DNA from: Desulfobacteraceae bacterium
Lineage (GTDB): Bacteria; Desulfobacterota; Desulfobulbia; Desulfobulbales; Desulfobulbaceae
Length of the DNA: 33,559 nucleotides
Assembly (NCBI GenBank): GCA_011372855.1
Contig: DSAE01000120.1
Coordinates: 1-33,559, forward strand
Reading direction: 5' to 3'
Shown here: in pieces, positions 10,567-20,115 of the stretch
Layout of the letters: each line of letters opens with the position of its first letter
Position numbering within the stretch: position 1 is the first letter of the stretch
The notes under the pieces: generated by a model
The model's database searches: none
Told to the model about the DNA's origin: nothing
What the model saw: only the letters and a program-made list of their open reading frames with translations
Position numbers and translations under genes: made by a program

Positions 10567-11910
10567 CTAATCACTCCCCTCCTCTGCGATCTCGCCAACG
10601 AGGTCGTAGGTATGGGCTTCGGTAATGCGCACCCCGACGATGTCCCCGGGATCTGCCGTCCCCGAGGTGATGTACACGCAGCCATCGATATCCGGGGCCT
10701 GGTAGCGCGTCCTCCCCTCCAGCAGCAGATCGCTTTCCCTGCTGACCCCCTCAACCAGCACCGGTTCGATGCGGCCGACATATTTTTGCAGGCACCGGGC
10801 GCTGACTCCAGCCTGCACTTGCATGACCCGGTCATAGCGCCGCTGTTTTTCTTCCTCGCCGATCTTGCCCGGCAGAAGAAATGCCGGACTGCCCTCTTCA
10901 TCGGCGTACCGGAACAGCCCCACGTGGTCGAGGCGCCATTTTTCCAGACAGGCGGTCATCGCCTCGACATCCTCCTCCATTTCCCCGGGAAAACCGACCA
11001 TCAGTGTGGTTCGGACCGCGCAGCCGGGAAGGGTGCTCCTGATCCGGCCAAGCAGGCGGTCAAGGTCCCCGCCGGTGTACGGCCGATTCATCCCCCGCAG
11101 CACGGCGTCGCTGACATGCTGAAACGGAATATCAAGGTACGGAAGGATGCGTTGTTCCCTTGCCATCAGGGCGAGCAGGGCGGCATTGATGCCGGTCGGA
11201 TAAAGGTAGAGCAGGCGGATCCAGGGGATGCGCGTTGCGGCGAGGAGTCCCTCCAGCAGAGCGGGCAGGTCCGTGCCGTTGCGCAAATCCTTGCCATAGG
11301 CGGTCAAGTCCTGGGCGATCAGGGTCAGCTCGCGGACGCCCTTCTCTTCCAGCTGCCGGGCTTCCGCAACCAGATCATTAATCGTTCTGCTCCGCAGATT
11401 GCCGCGCAGGGACGGGATCATGCAGTAGGAACAGCGATTGTCGCATCCCTCGGTTATCTTCAGGTACGATCTGAAAAAAGGGGTGGAAAGCCGGCGGGGG
11501 GCCGAACTGTCCATCAGGAATCGCGCCGGCCTGAGGTCCAGCAACGGGCTGCCGTCGGCAAAAGCACGGCGGATGAGGACATCGATCTCCTGGAACCCGT
11601 CCGTACCGGTAAAAAGATCGACCTCGGGCAGTTCGTTCCGCAATTCCCGGCCGTAGCGCTGGACAAGACAACCGGTCACCACCAGCATTTTTGCCGGATC
11701 CCGGCGCTTGTATTCCGCCAGGCGCAATATCGCATCAACCGCCTCCTCGACGGCGGAAACGATGAATCCGCAGGTATTCACCAGCAGGAGGTCGGCCTCG
11801 GCCGGATCCGGGACAACAGTGTAGCCGTCCCGCTCCAGGCACCCCAGCATGACTTCGGAATCAACCAGATTTTTCGGGCAACCCAAACTGACTAAATGAA
11901 GACGCTTCAT
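10567..11910 (-). CDS. rimO: Ribosomal protein S12 methylthiotransferase RimO
   Basis: LVSLGCPKNLVDSEVMLG, radical SAM ITEGCDNRCSYCMIPSLRGNLRSR, C-terminal TRAM domain. Confidence 0.96.
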   Translation of the reverse strand: MKRLHLVSLGCPKNLVDSEVMLGCLERDGYTVVPDPAEADLLLVNTCGFIVSAVEEAVDAILRLAEYKRRDPAKMLVVTGCLVQRYGRELRNELPEVDLFTGTDGFQEIDVLIRRAFADGSPLLDLRPARFLMDSSAPRRLSTPFFRSYLKITEGCDNRCSYCMIPSLRGNLRSRTINDLVAEARQLEEKGVRELTLIAQDLTAYGKDLRNGTDLPALLEGLLAATRIPWIRLLYLYPTGINAALLALMAREQRILPYLDIPFQHVSDAVLRGMNRPYTGGDLDRLLGRIRSTLPGCAVRTTLMVGFPGEMEEDVEAMTACLEKWRLDHVGLFRYADEEGSPAFLLPGKIGEEEKQRRYDRVMQVQAGVSARCLQKYVGRIEPVLVEGVSRESDLLLEGRTRYQAPDIDGCVYITSGTADPGDIVGVRITEAHTYDLVGEIAEEGSD

Positions 11911-12100
11911 GCCAATTCATCCTGAAGGCGACACGGGCCGAACGCTCACCGCCCGCGTGCCGGAATCGAGGCAGAACCGACGAATCCGGTCTCGAAACAG
12001 TTTATTGGGGAAATAATCACCAAGGAAACAGCCGGCCGGACGCAAACCAGCCGACCGCCGTTCCAGGGACAACAACATATATGATGCCCGCCGGTTTGCA

Positions 12101-12138
12101 AATAAAAAAAGGGCTGCAGCACATTGTGCCGCAGCCCC
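12101..12138 (-). terminator. Intrinsic terminator of the F0 ATP synthase operon
   Basis: Minus strand GGGGCTGCGGCACAATGTGCTGCAGCCC followed by TTTTTTTATTT, about 30 nt downstream of the atpE stop. Confidence 0.85.
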
Positions 12139-12169
12139 GATGATCAACAGATCCTGTCCGGTAATCGGT

Positions 12170-12454
<285 letters not shown>

Positions 12455-12512
12455 TTATATATTGGCCTTCTTCACTACAACTTGATTGCTTTATGCATTG
12501 TTCAGTGCCCCA

Positions 12513-13235
12513 TCAATGGGCGTGCTCCATGGCCTGCGCGCAGTACAGGACGGACAGCAGGGTAAAGACCAGGGCCTGGATCAGGGAAACCAGGACGCCG
12601 AGGCATAAAATCGGCAGGGGGGCGAAGTACGCGCCGGCCAGCATGAACAGAACCGACAGCAGCGTTTCCTTGGCCATGATGTTGCCGAAAAGCCTCATCG
12701 ACAGGGAAAGCAGCCGGGCGGCATTGGAAATCAGTTCGATGGGCAGCATGAGCGGAATCAGCAGCGGCATCGGTCCGAGAAAATGTTTGATATAGCCGAG
12801 CCCGTGATACCGCAGGCCGAGGACATGGTGGGTCAGCCAGACCATGATGGTCATGCCCAGGGTGATGTTGAGATTGGAGGTCGGCGACATAAAGCCGGGA
12901 ATCAGTCCGATCAGGTTGGCGATGACAATGTACAGGGCAAAGGTGGCCAGAAACGGGAACAGCATGCGGGCACGGTCCCGCCCCATGTTCTCGGCAAAGA
13001 AGTTTTCCATGCCGCCGATGACGATCTCCCAGAAATTCTGCCCCTTGCCGGGAAAGATTTCCAGCCGGCCCATGGTCAGCTTGGGAACGATGATCCAGAA
13101 GGCCATGACCAGCCAGGTATAGGTCATGTACGGCGTGCACAGCTTTTCCAGCAGCGTGTGGCCGGTGATTGTATGCGGTACGGGCAGACCCAGTGCTTCA
13201 AGAATAACATTGATGAAAAGAATCGGATGTTCCAT
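12513..13235 (-). CDS. atpB: ATP synthase F0 subunit a
   Basis: LIPGFMSPTSNLNITLGM, LLSLSMRLFGNIMAKE (essential Arg). Confidence 0.95.
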   Translation of the reverse strand: MEHPILFINVILEALGLPVPHTITGHTLLEKLCTPYMTYTWLVMAFWIIVPKLTMGRLEIFPGKGQNFWEIVIGGMENFFAENMGRDRARMLFPFLATFALYIVIANLIGLIPGFMSPTSNLNITLGMTIMVWLTHHVLGLRYHGLGYIKHFLGPMPLLIPLMLPIELISNAARLLSLSMRLFGNIMAKETLLSVLFMLAGAYFAPLPILCLGVLVSLIQALVFTLLSVLYCAQAMEHAH

Positions 13236-13238
13236 GCG

Positions 13239-13697
13239 TTATGCCCCTTTAAAACGTTGCGCCGAATACAGCATGCTCCCCTTGCCTATGACAACCACAA
13301 TGATACTGAACATGATGGTCGACAGACCGACAATCAGGCCGATGACGTCGATGCTGACCCGGGTGATCAGCAGATAGAGAACGAGGGCCAGAACCGCCAG
13401 CCGGCCGTAAAATTTAACGAAAAAATTGACCTTTACCAGGCTTTTGACTGCCTGCCAGCTCATGCCGGCCTGACTGAAATTATCCATGAAAACGGCAACA
13501 TCACGTCGCAGGAAAAAAAAGCTGATATTTGCCAGCAGTCCGCCGATAAGCACGCTTTGCGCCCGGGGCCAGGAAAAGACGTACCAGGCCCCCGCAATCA
13601 ACACCGCAAGCAGAATCCAGTTGAAACGCTGAATATATGCCAGCAGCCGGGTTCCGGCCTCCACCGCTGTCCCGGCCTGTTGTTGCGATTCCCCCAT
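13239..13697 (-). CDS. atpI: ATP synthase subunit I-like membrane protein
   Basis: Four predicted TM segments, located between atpZ-like and atpB. Confidence 0.75.
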   Translation of the reverse strand: MGESQQQAGTAVEAGTRLLAYIQRFNWILLAVLIAGAWYVFSWPRAQSVLIGGLLANISFFFLRRDVAVFMDNFSQAGMSWQAVKSLVKVNFFVKFYGRLAVLALVLYLLITRVSIDVIGLIVGLSTIMFSIIVVVIGKGSMLYSAQRFKGA

Positions 13698-13698
13698 G

Positions 13699-13926
13699 TT
13701 ACTCGTCCGACATGCGCTTCGTCAACTGCCAGAGATTCTTGAAGCCGGCGGCAATGCCGAATCCAAGAAATATAAACGTCAGATAGGGCGCCGTGCGGCC
13801 GTCAAACACTTTGTTGTCCAGATACCAGCCGATCCCGAAGCCTACGAAAATACAACAGACAAAGGTAATGCCGACATGACTGTAGACACCCAGCTGCCTG
13901 AAAATCTCCTTGCGCGTTTCAGACAT
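13699..13926 (-). CDS. AtpZ/AtpI family protein
   Basis: 75 aa, two TM: GITFVCCIFVGFGIGWYLDNKVFDGRTAPYLTFIFLGFGIAAGFKNLWQLTKR. First gene of the F0 cluster. Confidence 0.8.
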   Translation of the reverse strand: MSETRKEIFRQLGVYSHVGITFVCCIFVGFGIGWYLDNKVFDGRTAPYLTFIFLGFGIAAGFKNLWQLTKRMSDE

Positions 13927-14010
13927 GGTTCACTCCCTTTGTCTGCGTCATTCCGACAGGGATGACCGTTTCAGTGGTAGCACGACTAACCGGCAAACGC
14001 AATGATTTTT

Positions 14011-15303
14011 TTACTGATCGCCAATTTTTTTGAATGACGATTCAGTCATATTCAGCGCTTTCTCAAGCTGTGCGCGGTCATGTGCGGCCGAGACGAAAGC
14101 GGCTTCAAACTGGGACGGAGCCAGCCAGACTCCTCCGGCCAGCATGTACCGGTAATGTCGGCCGTACCGTTCCGTATCGGCTTTCATGGCCGTGGCGAAA
14201 TCCCTGACCGGGCCTTCGGTGAAGAAGCAGGTCATCATCGAGCCGATGCGGTTGAGGACCGTGGGAAAGGAGGCGTTATCGGCGATCCGCTGCAACCCCT
14301 CGGCAAAGCGGGAGCTTTTTTCCTCCAGCTCATCGTAGAAACCCGGCTTGCGCAACTCCTTGACAAGCGCCAGGCCGGCCGCCATGGCCAGGGGATTGCC
14401 GGACAGCGTGCCGGCCTGGTAGACCGGTCCCTCCGGAGCGACGGTGTCCATGATTTCCTTTTTCCCTCCATAGGCGCCGACCGGCAGGCCGCCGCCGATG
14501 ATCTTGCCCAGGCAGGTGAGGTCGGGCATGATGCCGAACCGCTCCTGCGCTCCGCCCAGGGCCAGCCGGAAGCCGGTGATGACCTCGTCGAAAATCAGGA
14601 TTATGCCGAGTTCACTGGTTAATTCCCGCAATTTGCGCAGAAAGTTCAATTCCGGGACGATGACCCCCATGTTGCCGGCCACCGGTTCAACTATGACGCA
14701 GGCGATGGCGAGAGCCGGGTCACGCAGGGTCTGCTCCAGGGTCTCCACGTCATTGTACGGGATGGACAGGGTGTTTTTGACAATATCCTCCGGGACCCCG
14801 GGACTGCCGGGTATGCCGAGAGTAATCACCCCGGAGCCGGCCTTGACCAGGAACGAATCGGCATGGCCATGATAGCACCCGTCAAACTTGACCACCACAT
14901 TGCGGCCGGTATAGCCGCGGGCCAGGCGGATGGCGCTCATTGTGGCCTCGGTGCCGGAATTGACGAAGCGGACTTTTTCCAGGGACGGGACCGAATCGCA
15001 GACGAGTTCGGCAAGTTCGACCTCCAGGGGGGTCGGCGCCCCGAAGCTCGTGCCGTCCAGGGCCGTCTGCCGCACCGCCTCGACCACCGCCGGATGGGCA
15101 TGGCCGAGGATCATGGGCCCCCAGGAACCGACGAAGTCGATGAATTCATTGCCGTCGACATCGGTAATGGTCGCTCCCCGCGCCTTGCTGACAAAGAGCG
15201 GGTCGCAGCCCACCGACTTGCACGCCCGCACCGGGCTGTTGACGCCCCCGGGAATGAACATTCTGGCTCGGGCAAAAAACTTGGCGGAGAGTTCTGTCTT
15301 CAT
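14011..15303 (-). CDS. hemL: Glutamate-1-semialdehyde 2,1-aminomutase
   Basis: FIPGGVNSPVRACKSVGCDPLF, VGSWGPMILGHAHP, NSGTEATMSAIRLARGYTGR, LGKIIGGGLPVGAYGGK. Confidence 0.96.
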   Translation of the reverse strand: MKTELSAKFFARARMFIPGGVNSPVRACKSVGCDPLFVSKARGATITDVDGNEFIDFVGSWGPMILGHAHPAVVEAVRQTALDGTSFGAPTPLEVELAELVCDSVPSLEKVRFVNSGTEATMSAIRLARGYTGRNVVVKFDGCYHGHADSFLVKAGSGVITLGIPGSPGVPEDIVKNTLSIPYNDVETLEQTLRDPALAIACVIVEPVAGNMGVIVPELNFLRKLRELTSELGIILIFDEVITGFRLALGGAQERFGIMPDLTCLGKIIGGGLPVGAYGGKKEIMDTVAPEGPVYQAGTLSGNPLAMAAGLALVKELRKPGFYDELEEKSSRFAEGLQRIADNASFPTVLNRIGSMMTCFFTEGPVRDFATAMKADTERYGRHYRYMLAGGVWLAPSQFEAAFVSAAHDRAQLEKALNMTESSFKKIGDQ

Positions 15304-15345
15304 GCAATACCTCACGGAACGAATTGATTGATCATTAACCTGCGG

Positions 15346-15375
15346 ACTATAGCACGGCTATTTTTCATCTGTCAA
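15346..15375 (-). promoter_or_regulatory. Sigma70-like promoter for hemL
   Basis: Minus-strand TTGACA (15375-15370), 18 bp spacer, TATAGT (15351-15346), about 40 bp upstream of the hemL ATG. Confidence 0.65.
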
Positions 15376-15379
15376 AAGC

Positions 15380-15426
15380 AAAAAAGCAGCTTCCCCGGCG
15401 GGAGAGCCGGCGCCGCTCCCGCCGGG
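15380..15426 (-). terminator. Strong intrinsic-terminator-like hairpin on the minus strand, upstream of the hemL promoter
   Basis: Minus-strand CCCGGCGGGAG (15426-15416), 11-nt loop, CTCCCGCCGGG (15404-15394), then GAAGCTGC-TTTTTT (T-run 15385-15380). Confidence 0.7.
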
Positions 15427-15541
15427 AAAATCTTCCCGAAGCCTCCACGGCCCCCTGCCGACCTGCGATTGCGCCCGCTGCGGGGCGGTTTTCCCGAAGG
15501 ATTCCGCCTGCTCGGCTCGTCGGCTTTTGGGGAATTTTTCC

Positions 15542-15570
15542 TTGTCACGGTTCGTTCGGCAAGGTAGAGT
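15542..15570 (+). promoter_or_regulatory. Sigma70-like promoter, likely trxA-trxB
   Basis: TTGTCA - 17 bp - TAGAGT, about 100 nt upstream of the trxA ATG. Confidence 0.5.
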
Positions 15571-15670
15571 ACCCGATGATGTGGAGCACCCCATGCTATT
15601 ATATATTTCCGGACCCATCCCGGATGCTGTACTGCGAATTCAGAGAATTAAATGATGAAGGAGAAACCTC

Positions 15671-16000
15671 ATGGCAAGCGATAACGTGATTCAGATTTCC
15701 GACAATGAATTCGAATCCAAGGTTCTGCAGGGAGACCTTCCCTGCCTCGTTGACTTCTGGGCGCCCTGGTGCGGACCGTGCAAGGCCATCGGCCCTGTCA
15801 TCGATGAACTTGCGGCGGAATTCGCAGGCCGGGTCCTGATCGCCAAGATGAACGTGGACGACAATCCCGCTACTCCTGGGAAATACGGCATCCGGGCCAT
15901 TCCCACGCTCATCCTTTTCAAAAACGGCGATGTTGTGGATCAGATCACCGGCGCAGTCGGCAAGACGCAGCTCACCGAACTGATCAACAAGGCCGTCTGA
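15671..16000 (+). CDS. trxA: Thioredoxin
   Basis: VDFWAPWCGPCKAIGPVIDELA ... YGIRAIPTLILFKNG. Confidence 0.97.
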   Translation: MASDNVIQISDNEFESKVLQGDLPCLVDFWAPWCGPCKAIGPVIDELAAEFAGRVLIAKMNVDDNPATPGKYGIRAIPTLILFKNGDVVDQITGAVGKTQLTELINKAV

Positions 16001-16050
16001 TGTAAGAATTGCAGAAACCTGCTCCTTGACCGTTTTCCCTGTTCTCCACC

Positions 16051-16989
16051 ATGGATAAGGCTGATTACCAGCTTGTTATCATCGGCGGCGGCCCGGCCGG
16101 GTTAACCGCGGGCCTGTACGCCGCCCGTGCGCGCCTCAACACTGTCCTGGTGGAAAAAGCGGCCCTTGGCGGCCAGGTCCTGATCACCCACTGGGTCGAT
16201 AATTACCCCGGAGTCGTCGACGGGGCGGCGGGTTACGACCTGATTGAAACGTGGACCGCCCATGCCAGACGTTTCGGGTTGGAAACCAGGTCCGTTAATG
16301 TTGTTTCCCTCGACCTGAAGGACTCAATCAAGATCCTGCACCTGGAAAACGGCGACCGTATCACCGCCCGGGCGGTGATCATCTGCACCGGCGGCAGCCC
16401 CGGCAAGCTCAACGTCCCCGGCGAAAAGGAATTCACCGGCAAAGGGGTCTCCTATTGCGCCACCTGCGACGGACCGTTTTACAAAGGCCGGGAAATTGCA
16501 GTGGTGGGAGGAGGCAATACCGCCATCCAGGAGGCCGTCCATCTCACCAGGTTCGCCGCCAAGGTTACGGTCATTCACCGCCGGGAGGAATTGCGGGCGA
16601 CAAAGGTCGTCCAGGAAAAAGCCTTTGCCGACGAGCGGATCGAGTTTATCCTCAATGCCGAGGTGGAGGAAATTCTGGGGGGGTCCGACGGGGTAGAGGG
16701 ACTGCGGCTGCGGCACCGCGACGGATCCGCTTCCTCCCTTGCCGTGACCGGAGTTTTTATTCTCATCGGCGTGGTCCCCAATAACGAAATACTTCCCCGG
16801 GGAGCCCTGGAACTCGACGAATACGGATTCATCATTACCGACACGGAAATGCGGACGGCCCTTCCGGGAGTCTTTGCCGCCGGGGACATCAGGAGCAAAA
16901 ACTTCCGCCAGATTGTGACCGCCGCCGGAGAGGGGGCAACAGCGGAATTGTCCGCTGAACATTACCTCGCCAACATGAATGAACAGTAA
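16051..16989 (+). CDS. trxB: Thioredoxin-disulfide reductase
   Basis: FAD GGGPAGLTAGLYAARA, redox CATCDG, NAD(P) VVGGGNTAIQEA, GVFAAGDIRSKNFRQIVTAAGEGATAEL. Confidence 0.95.
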   Translation: MDKADYQLVIIGGGPAGLTAGLYAARARLNTVLVEKAALGGQVLITHWVDNYPGVVDGAAGYDLIETWTAHARRFGLETRSVNVVSLDLKDSIKILHLENGDRITARAVIICTGGSPGKLNVPGEKEFTGKGVSYCATCDGPFYKGREIAVVGGGNTAIQEAVHLTRFAAKVTVIHRREELRATKVVQEKAFADERIEFILNAEVEEILGGSDGVEGLRLRHRDGSASSLAVTGVFILIGVVPNNEILPRGALELDEYGFIITDTEMRTALPGVFAAGDIRSKNFRQIVTAAGEGATAELSAEHYLANMNEQ

Positions 16990-17076
16990 ACCGGACCAAC
17001 GGGTGCCGGACGACGGCCGGGCAGTCCCTGCAGCGACGCCGACAGACCATCCAGAACATTGCATAGTGGAAACATC

Positions 17077-17880
17077 ATGACATATCTGCATCACCGCCGC
17101 TTACCGGCTCTCCGTCCTGCCCTGACGGTACTGGTCCTGATTCTGCCGCTTGCTCTGGCTGGCTGCGCATCGCTCAAAAGCTGGTTCGGTTTCGACGACT
17201 CAACCACGGTCCAGCAGTCGGCCGAGAGCCTGGCCATGGAGGGCATGGACGATTTCAACGTCGGCAAGTACCACAGCGCCCTGAACAGTTTTGAAGAGAT
17301 CCTGGACCGCTTTCCCTTCAGCCCCCAGGCCATGCTGGCCGCGCTCAAGGCGGCGGATTCCCATTACTACCAGAAGAATTACCTGGAGGCAAAGGTTCTC
17401 TACCAGCAGTTCGAGGAGCGCCATCCCACCAACGAGGCGATACCGTACGTGATGTTCCAGATCGGCATGTGCGACTACGCCCGGACGGACAGGATCGACC
17501 GGGACACCAGCGGCGCCAGGGACGCCCTCCAGTCTTTCTCCCGCCTGTTGCGGGCCTATCCCGACTCACCCTACAGCGCGGAAGCGAAAGCCCGCATCCA
17601 GGCGGCGCAGGAATTTCTCATCAACCATGAATACTTCGTGGCCGTCTTTTACGTCCGGACAAAGCGCTACGAAGAAGCGGCCCACCGGTTGCGGTACCTG
17701 ATTGCCATGTACCCCGGCTCCCCCATCACCGCCAACGCGGAAAAACTGCTGGCGCGCATCGAGGAAGGCAATCCTCCCAGGATGGGCTTGACCCGCTGGC
17801 TGCCGCGCCTGACCATGCCGGACTGGAAGCTGTTCAAAGCCGGGGAGACCCCCGGCCCGGAGGAACCAACGGATCTGTAG
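17077..17880 (+). CDS. bamD: Outer membrane protein assembly factor BamD
   Basis: Lipobox LAGC; TPR-type repeats FNVGKYHSALNSFEEILDRFPFSPQAMLAALKAADSHYYQKNYLEAKVLYQQFEERHPTNEAIPYVMFQIGMCDY. Confidence 0.9.
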   Translation: MTYLHHRRLPALRPALTVLVLILPLALAGCASLKSWFGFDDSTTVQQSAESLAMEGMDDFNVGKYHSALNSFEEILDRFPFSPQAMLAALKAADSHYYQKNYLEAKVLYQQFEERHPTNEAIPYVMFQIGMCDYARTDRIDRDTSGARDALQSFSRLLRAYPDSPYSAEAKARIQAAQEFLINHEYFVAVFYVRTKRYEEAAHRLRYLIAMYPGSPITANAEKLLARIEEGNPPRMGLTRWLPRLTMPDWKLFKAGETPGPEEPTDL

Positions 17881-17882
17881 GG

Positions 17883-18317
17883 CTATACCAGGGCCTCCTC
17901 CACAATATTGTCGAAGGAAACCTCCATCGCCCTGACCGGGCAGCCGGTCACGCAGAGGCCGCACCCCGTACATCTGTCCGGGTCAAAAATGACGGCCATC
18001 TCGGGCCTTCTGATATACAGAGCGCCCACCGGACATATGCCCGTACACGCCCCGCACTGGAAACAGCGGTCTTCATCCCGGCGGATCTTGCCCGCCAGCC
18101 GCTCGGCTTTGACTCCCAGATCATGGAGGTACTGGAGTGATTCCTTGACATTTTCCCGCAACCCCTTGAGCTCGAGGATCATGATGCCCTCCCGCTGGGG
18201 CAGGATGTCGGCCTTGAGGATGTTGAATTCGACATCGTAGCGGCGCACCAGCTGGTAAATGATCGGCTGATCGCATGTCTCCTTGGGAAAGCGCAAAAAA
18301 TAGATTCGGGTATACAT
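17883..18317 (-). CDS. NIL domain plus 2x[4Fe-4S] ferredoxin protein
   Basis: N-terminal NIL-like domain; CFQCGACTGICPVGAL and CTGCGLCVTGCPVRAM clusters. Confidence 0.88.
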   Translation of the reverse strand: MYTRIYFLRFPKETCDQPIIYQLVRRYDVEFNILKADILPQREGIMILELKGLRENVKESLQYLHDLGVKAERLAGKIRRDEDRCFQCGACTGICPVGALYIRRPEMAVIFDPDRCTGCGLCVTGCPVRAMEVSFDNIVEEALV

Positions 18318-18373
18318 ATTCTCCTCACCATCACGTGAATTATCGGCGATTGCATCGGGTGGTCCCGGCGGCG

Positions 18374-18964
18374 TCAGGCATCCGCCCTGAATTCCCCCCG
18401 CCCCTGTTCCATGTTCAGCTCCAGGGCAAGGATGTCCAGGAGCCGGGCGACGGGCAGTTCGGTGGACAACGTAATCAGTTCGGCGTCCGCCAGTTCAGCG
18501 GGGGGCTGAAAAGCTTCCTTCTGCACCAGGTAGATTTCCCAGCGTCCGTCGGATACCGACAGGGGGTCGCGCGCCCTCCGGGCAATTCTCCGCCTGGTCT
18601 CGTCCTCGCCGCAGACGCAGTGGATGAAAACCGCGGCGACACCCTCTGCCGCCGCCAGACGGCGGACCCTGCTCCGTTCCTCCCGGCTGTGATAGGATCC
18701 GTCCAGCACGACCCCGTCCCGGCCGGCGCGCATCTCGCTCCGCACCCGGTCAAGCATGGCCTGATAGGTTTTTCGCGAAAACTCCCCGGTATATATGCCC
18801 CTGCCGTATCCGTCCGCCGCGGACCGGTGGGCTTCAAGCCCCGCCAGTTCCTTGCGGACGCGGTCGGTGTTGTAATAGGGCAGATCATACCGCCGGGCAA
18901 ACGCTTCCGCAAGGGTCGATTTTCCCGAGGCGATCAGGCCGAAAAAGACAAACACCCGCCGCAC
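18374..18964 (-). CDS. P-loop kinase (COG0645-like, AAA_33)
   Basis: VFVFFGLIASGKSTLAEAFARRYDLPYYNTDRVRKELAG. Proposed GTG start 5 nt beyond the upstream stop codon. Confidence 0.8.
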   Translation of the reverse strand: MRRVFVFFGLIASGKSTLAEAFARRYDLPYYNTDRVRKELAGLEAHRSAADGYGRGIYTGEFSRKTYQAMLDRVRSEMRAGRDGVVLDGSYHSREERSRVRRLAAAEGVAAVFIHCVCGEDETRRRIARRARDPLSVSDGRWEIYLVQKEAFQPPAELADAELITLSTELPVARLLDILALELNMEQGRGEFRADA

Positions 18965-18968
18965 GTCC

Positions 18969-19982
18969 CTACCCTCCGGCGTAGTTTGCCGCCAGTTCGA
19001 AATATCGGCCTGCCCCGGCCAGGCACGCGACGCGCGCCGCTTCCTCCACCGCCGGATCATTGGCGGTGAACAGCCCTATCTTGCCCCGGACAAAGGCCCG
19101 GTAGCATTTGTAGAAATCGAGCATTCCCCGTAAACCTTCGTCGCCGGAGGCGGCGGTGAAACGGTCGATGAAATAGGCGGACAATGCCTGCAGACCGTGA
19201 TAATCGAGATCCATCGCCAGGAAGGCAACGTCGCCGGCCACGTCGCAATAGCGGAACCGCTGGTTGAATTCTATGCAGTCATAGATATAGACCTTGTCCG
19301 CCAGGCAGATGTTGGCCGAATAGAGGTCGCCGTGGCCGTCGCGGATCATGCCGGCGGCAATGCGCTCATTGAACAGATCCTCCCGGGCGAGGACCGCCCT
19401 GGCGTAGGCGGATACCCTCTCGAACTGGGAAGGCGACAGGGCCGCGCCGCCGACAAATGCTTCGGTCTGGTCGAAATTCTCCAGCACGTTGACGGCCACG
19501 GCCGCGGCCGTGCCGAACCGATCGATTTCCGGGCTCCGCTCGGCCCGCTGATAAAACGGCGCCAGCACCTCCACCAGGGCGTCGATGTGCGACCTGTTCA
19601 ATTCGCCCGCCCGGATGAGCTGGACCATCATGCGCTCTTCAGGCATCCTGACCATCCTGACGCCGTACTCCGCGGCCTTGCCCGAACCGCCGAGGACAAA
19701 GCGGCCGCCGGCACGGTGTACCGTCACCAGGTCCAGGTAAATTTCCGGACAGAGCCTGCGGTTCAGACGGAGTTCCTCCTGACAGTAAAATTTCCTCTTT
19801 GCCAGGGTGGAAAAGTCGAGAAACCCGAAATTGACCGGTTTCTTGAACTTGTAGACGTAGTCGCCGGCCAGCAGGACATAGGAAATATGGGTCTGGACCA
19901 GGCGGACGTCCCCGGCGGGATGGGCGTACGCCCCGGGCTCGAGCAGATCCCTGATAAACGGCGGCAGGTTTTCATTGACCAT
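18969..19982 (-). CDS. Aminoglycoside phosphotransferase-family protein (COG2187-like)
   Basis: VQTHISYVLLAGDYVYKFKKPVNFGFLDFSTLAKRKFYCQEELRLNRRLCPEIYLDLV; catalytic DGHGDLYSANICLADKVYIYDCIEFNQRFRYCDVAGDVAFLAMDLDYHG. Confidence 0.88.
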   Translation of the reverse strand: MVNENLPPFIRDLLEPGAYAHPAGDVRLVQTHISYVLLAGDYVYKFKKPVNFGFLDFSTLAKRKFYCQEELRLNRRLCPEIYLDLVTVHRAGGRFVLGGSGKAAEYGVRMVRMPEERMMVQLIRAGELNRSHIDALVEVLAPFYQRAERSPEIDRFGTAAAVAVNVLENFDQTEAFVGGAALSPSQFERVSAYARAVLAREDLFNERIAAGMIRDGHGDLYSANICLADKVYIYDCIEFNQRFRYCDVAGDVAFLAMDLDYHGLQALSAYFIDRFTAASGDEGLRGMLDFYKCYRAFVRGKIGLFTANDPAVEEAARVACLAGAGRYFELAANYAGG

Positions 19983-20115
19983 GACATTCTCCGGTGCTCA
20001 TGTGGACGGGGAAAAAACAGCCGCAGTGTACCAGAAGAGGGAGGCACCGTAAATGTTTACCAATGGAAAAAGCCGTGGTAAAGTCATTGGCTTACAAACC
20101 GGGGGAGCATGGAGC

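Larger units (their letters stand above)
15380..15592 (-). ncRNA. Candidate structured non-coding RNA (family not identified)
   Basis: Non-coding interval bounded by a TATAAT -10-like box (minus, 15603-15598; no good -35) and a terminator hairpin, with nested complementary segments 15530-15541/15425-15437 and 15519-15524/15457-15462 and a UUCG-capped hairpin at 15484-15508. Confidence 0.4.

Noticed and set aside
15380-15592. Assignment as 6S RNA, SRP RNA or a cobalamin riboswitch for hemL
   Set aside because: None of the conserved sequence cores I know (SRP GGAAG..AGCAG loop, B12 box GCCACTG) is present; left as an unassigned structured element.
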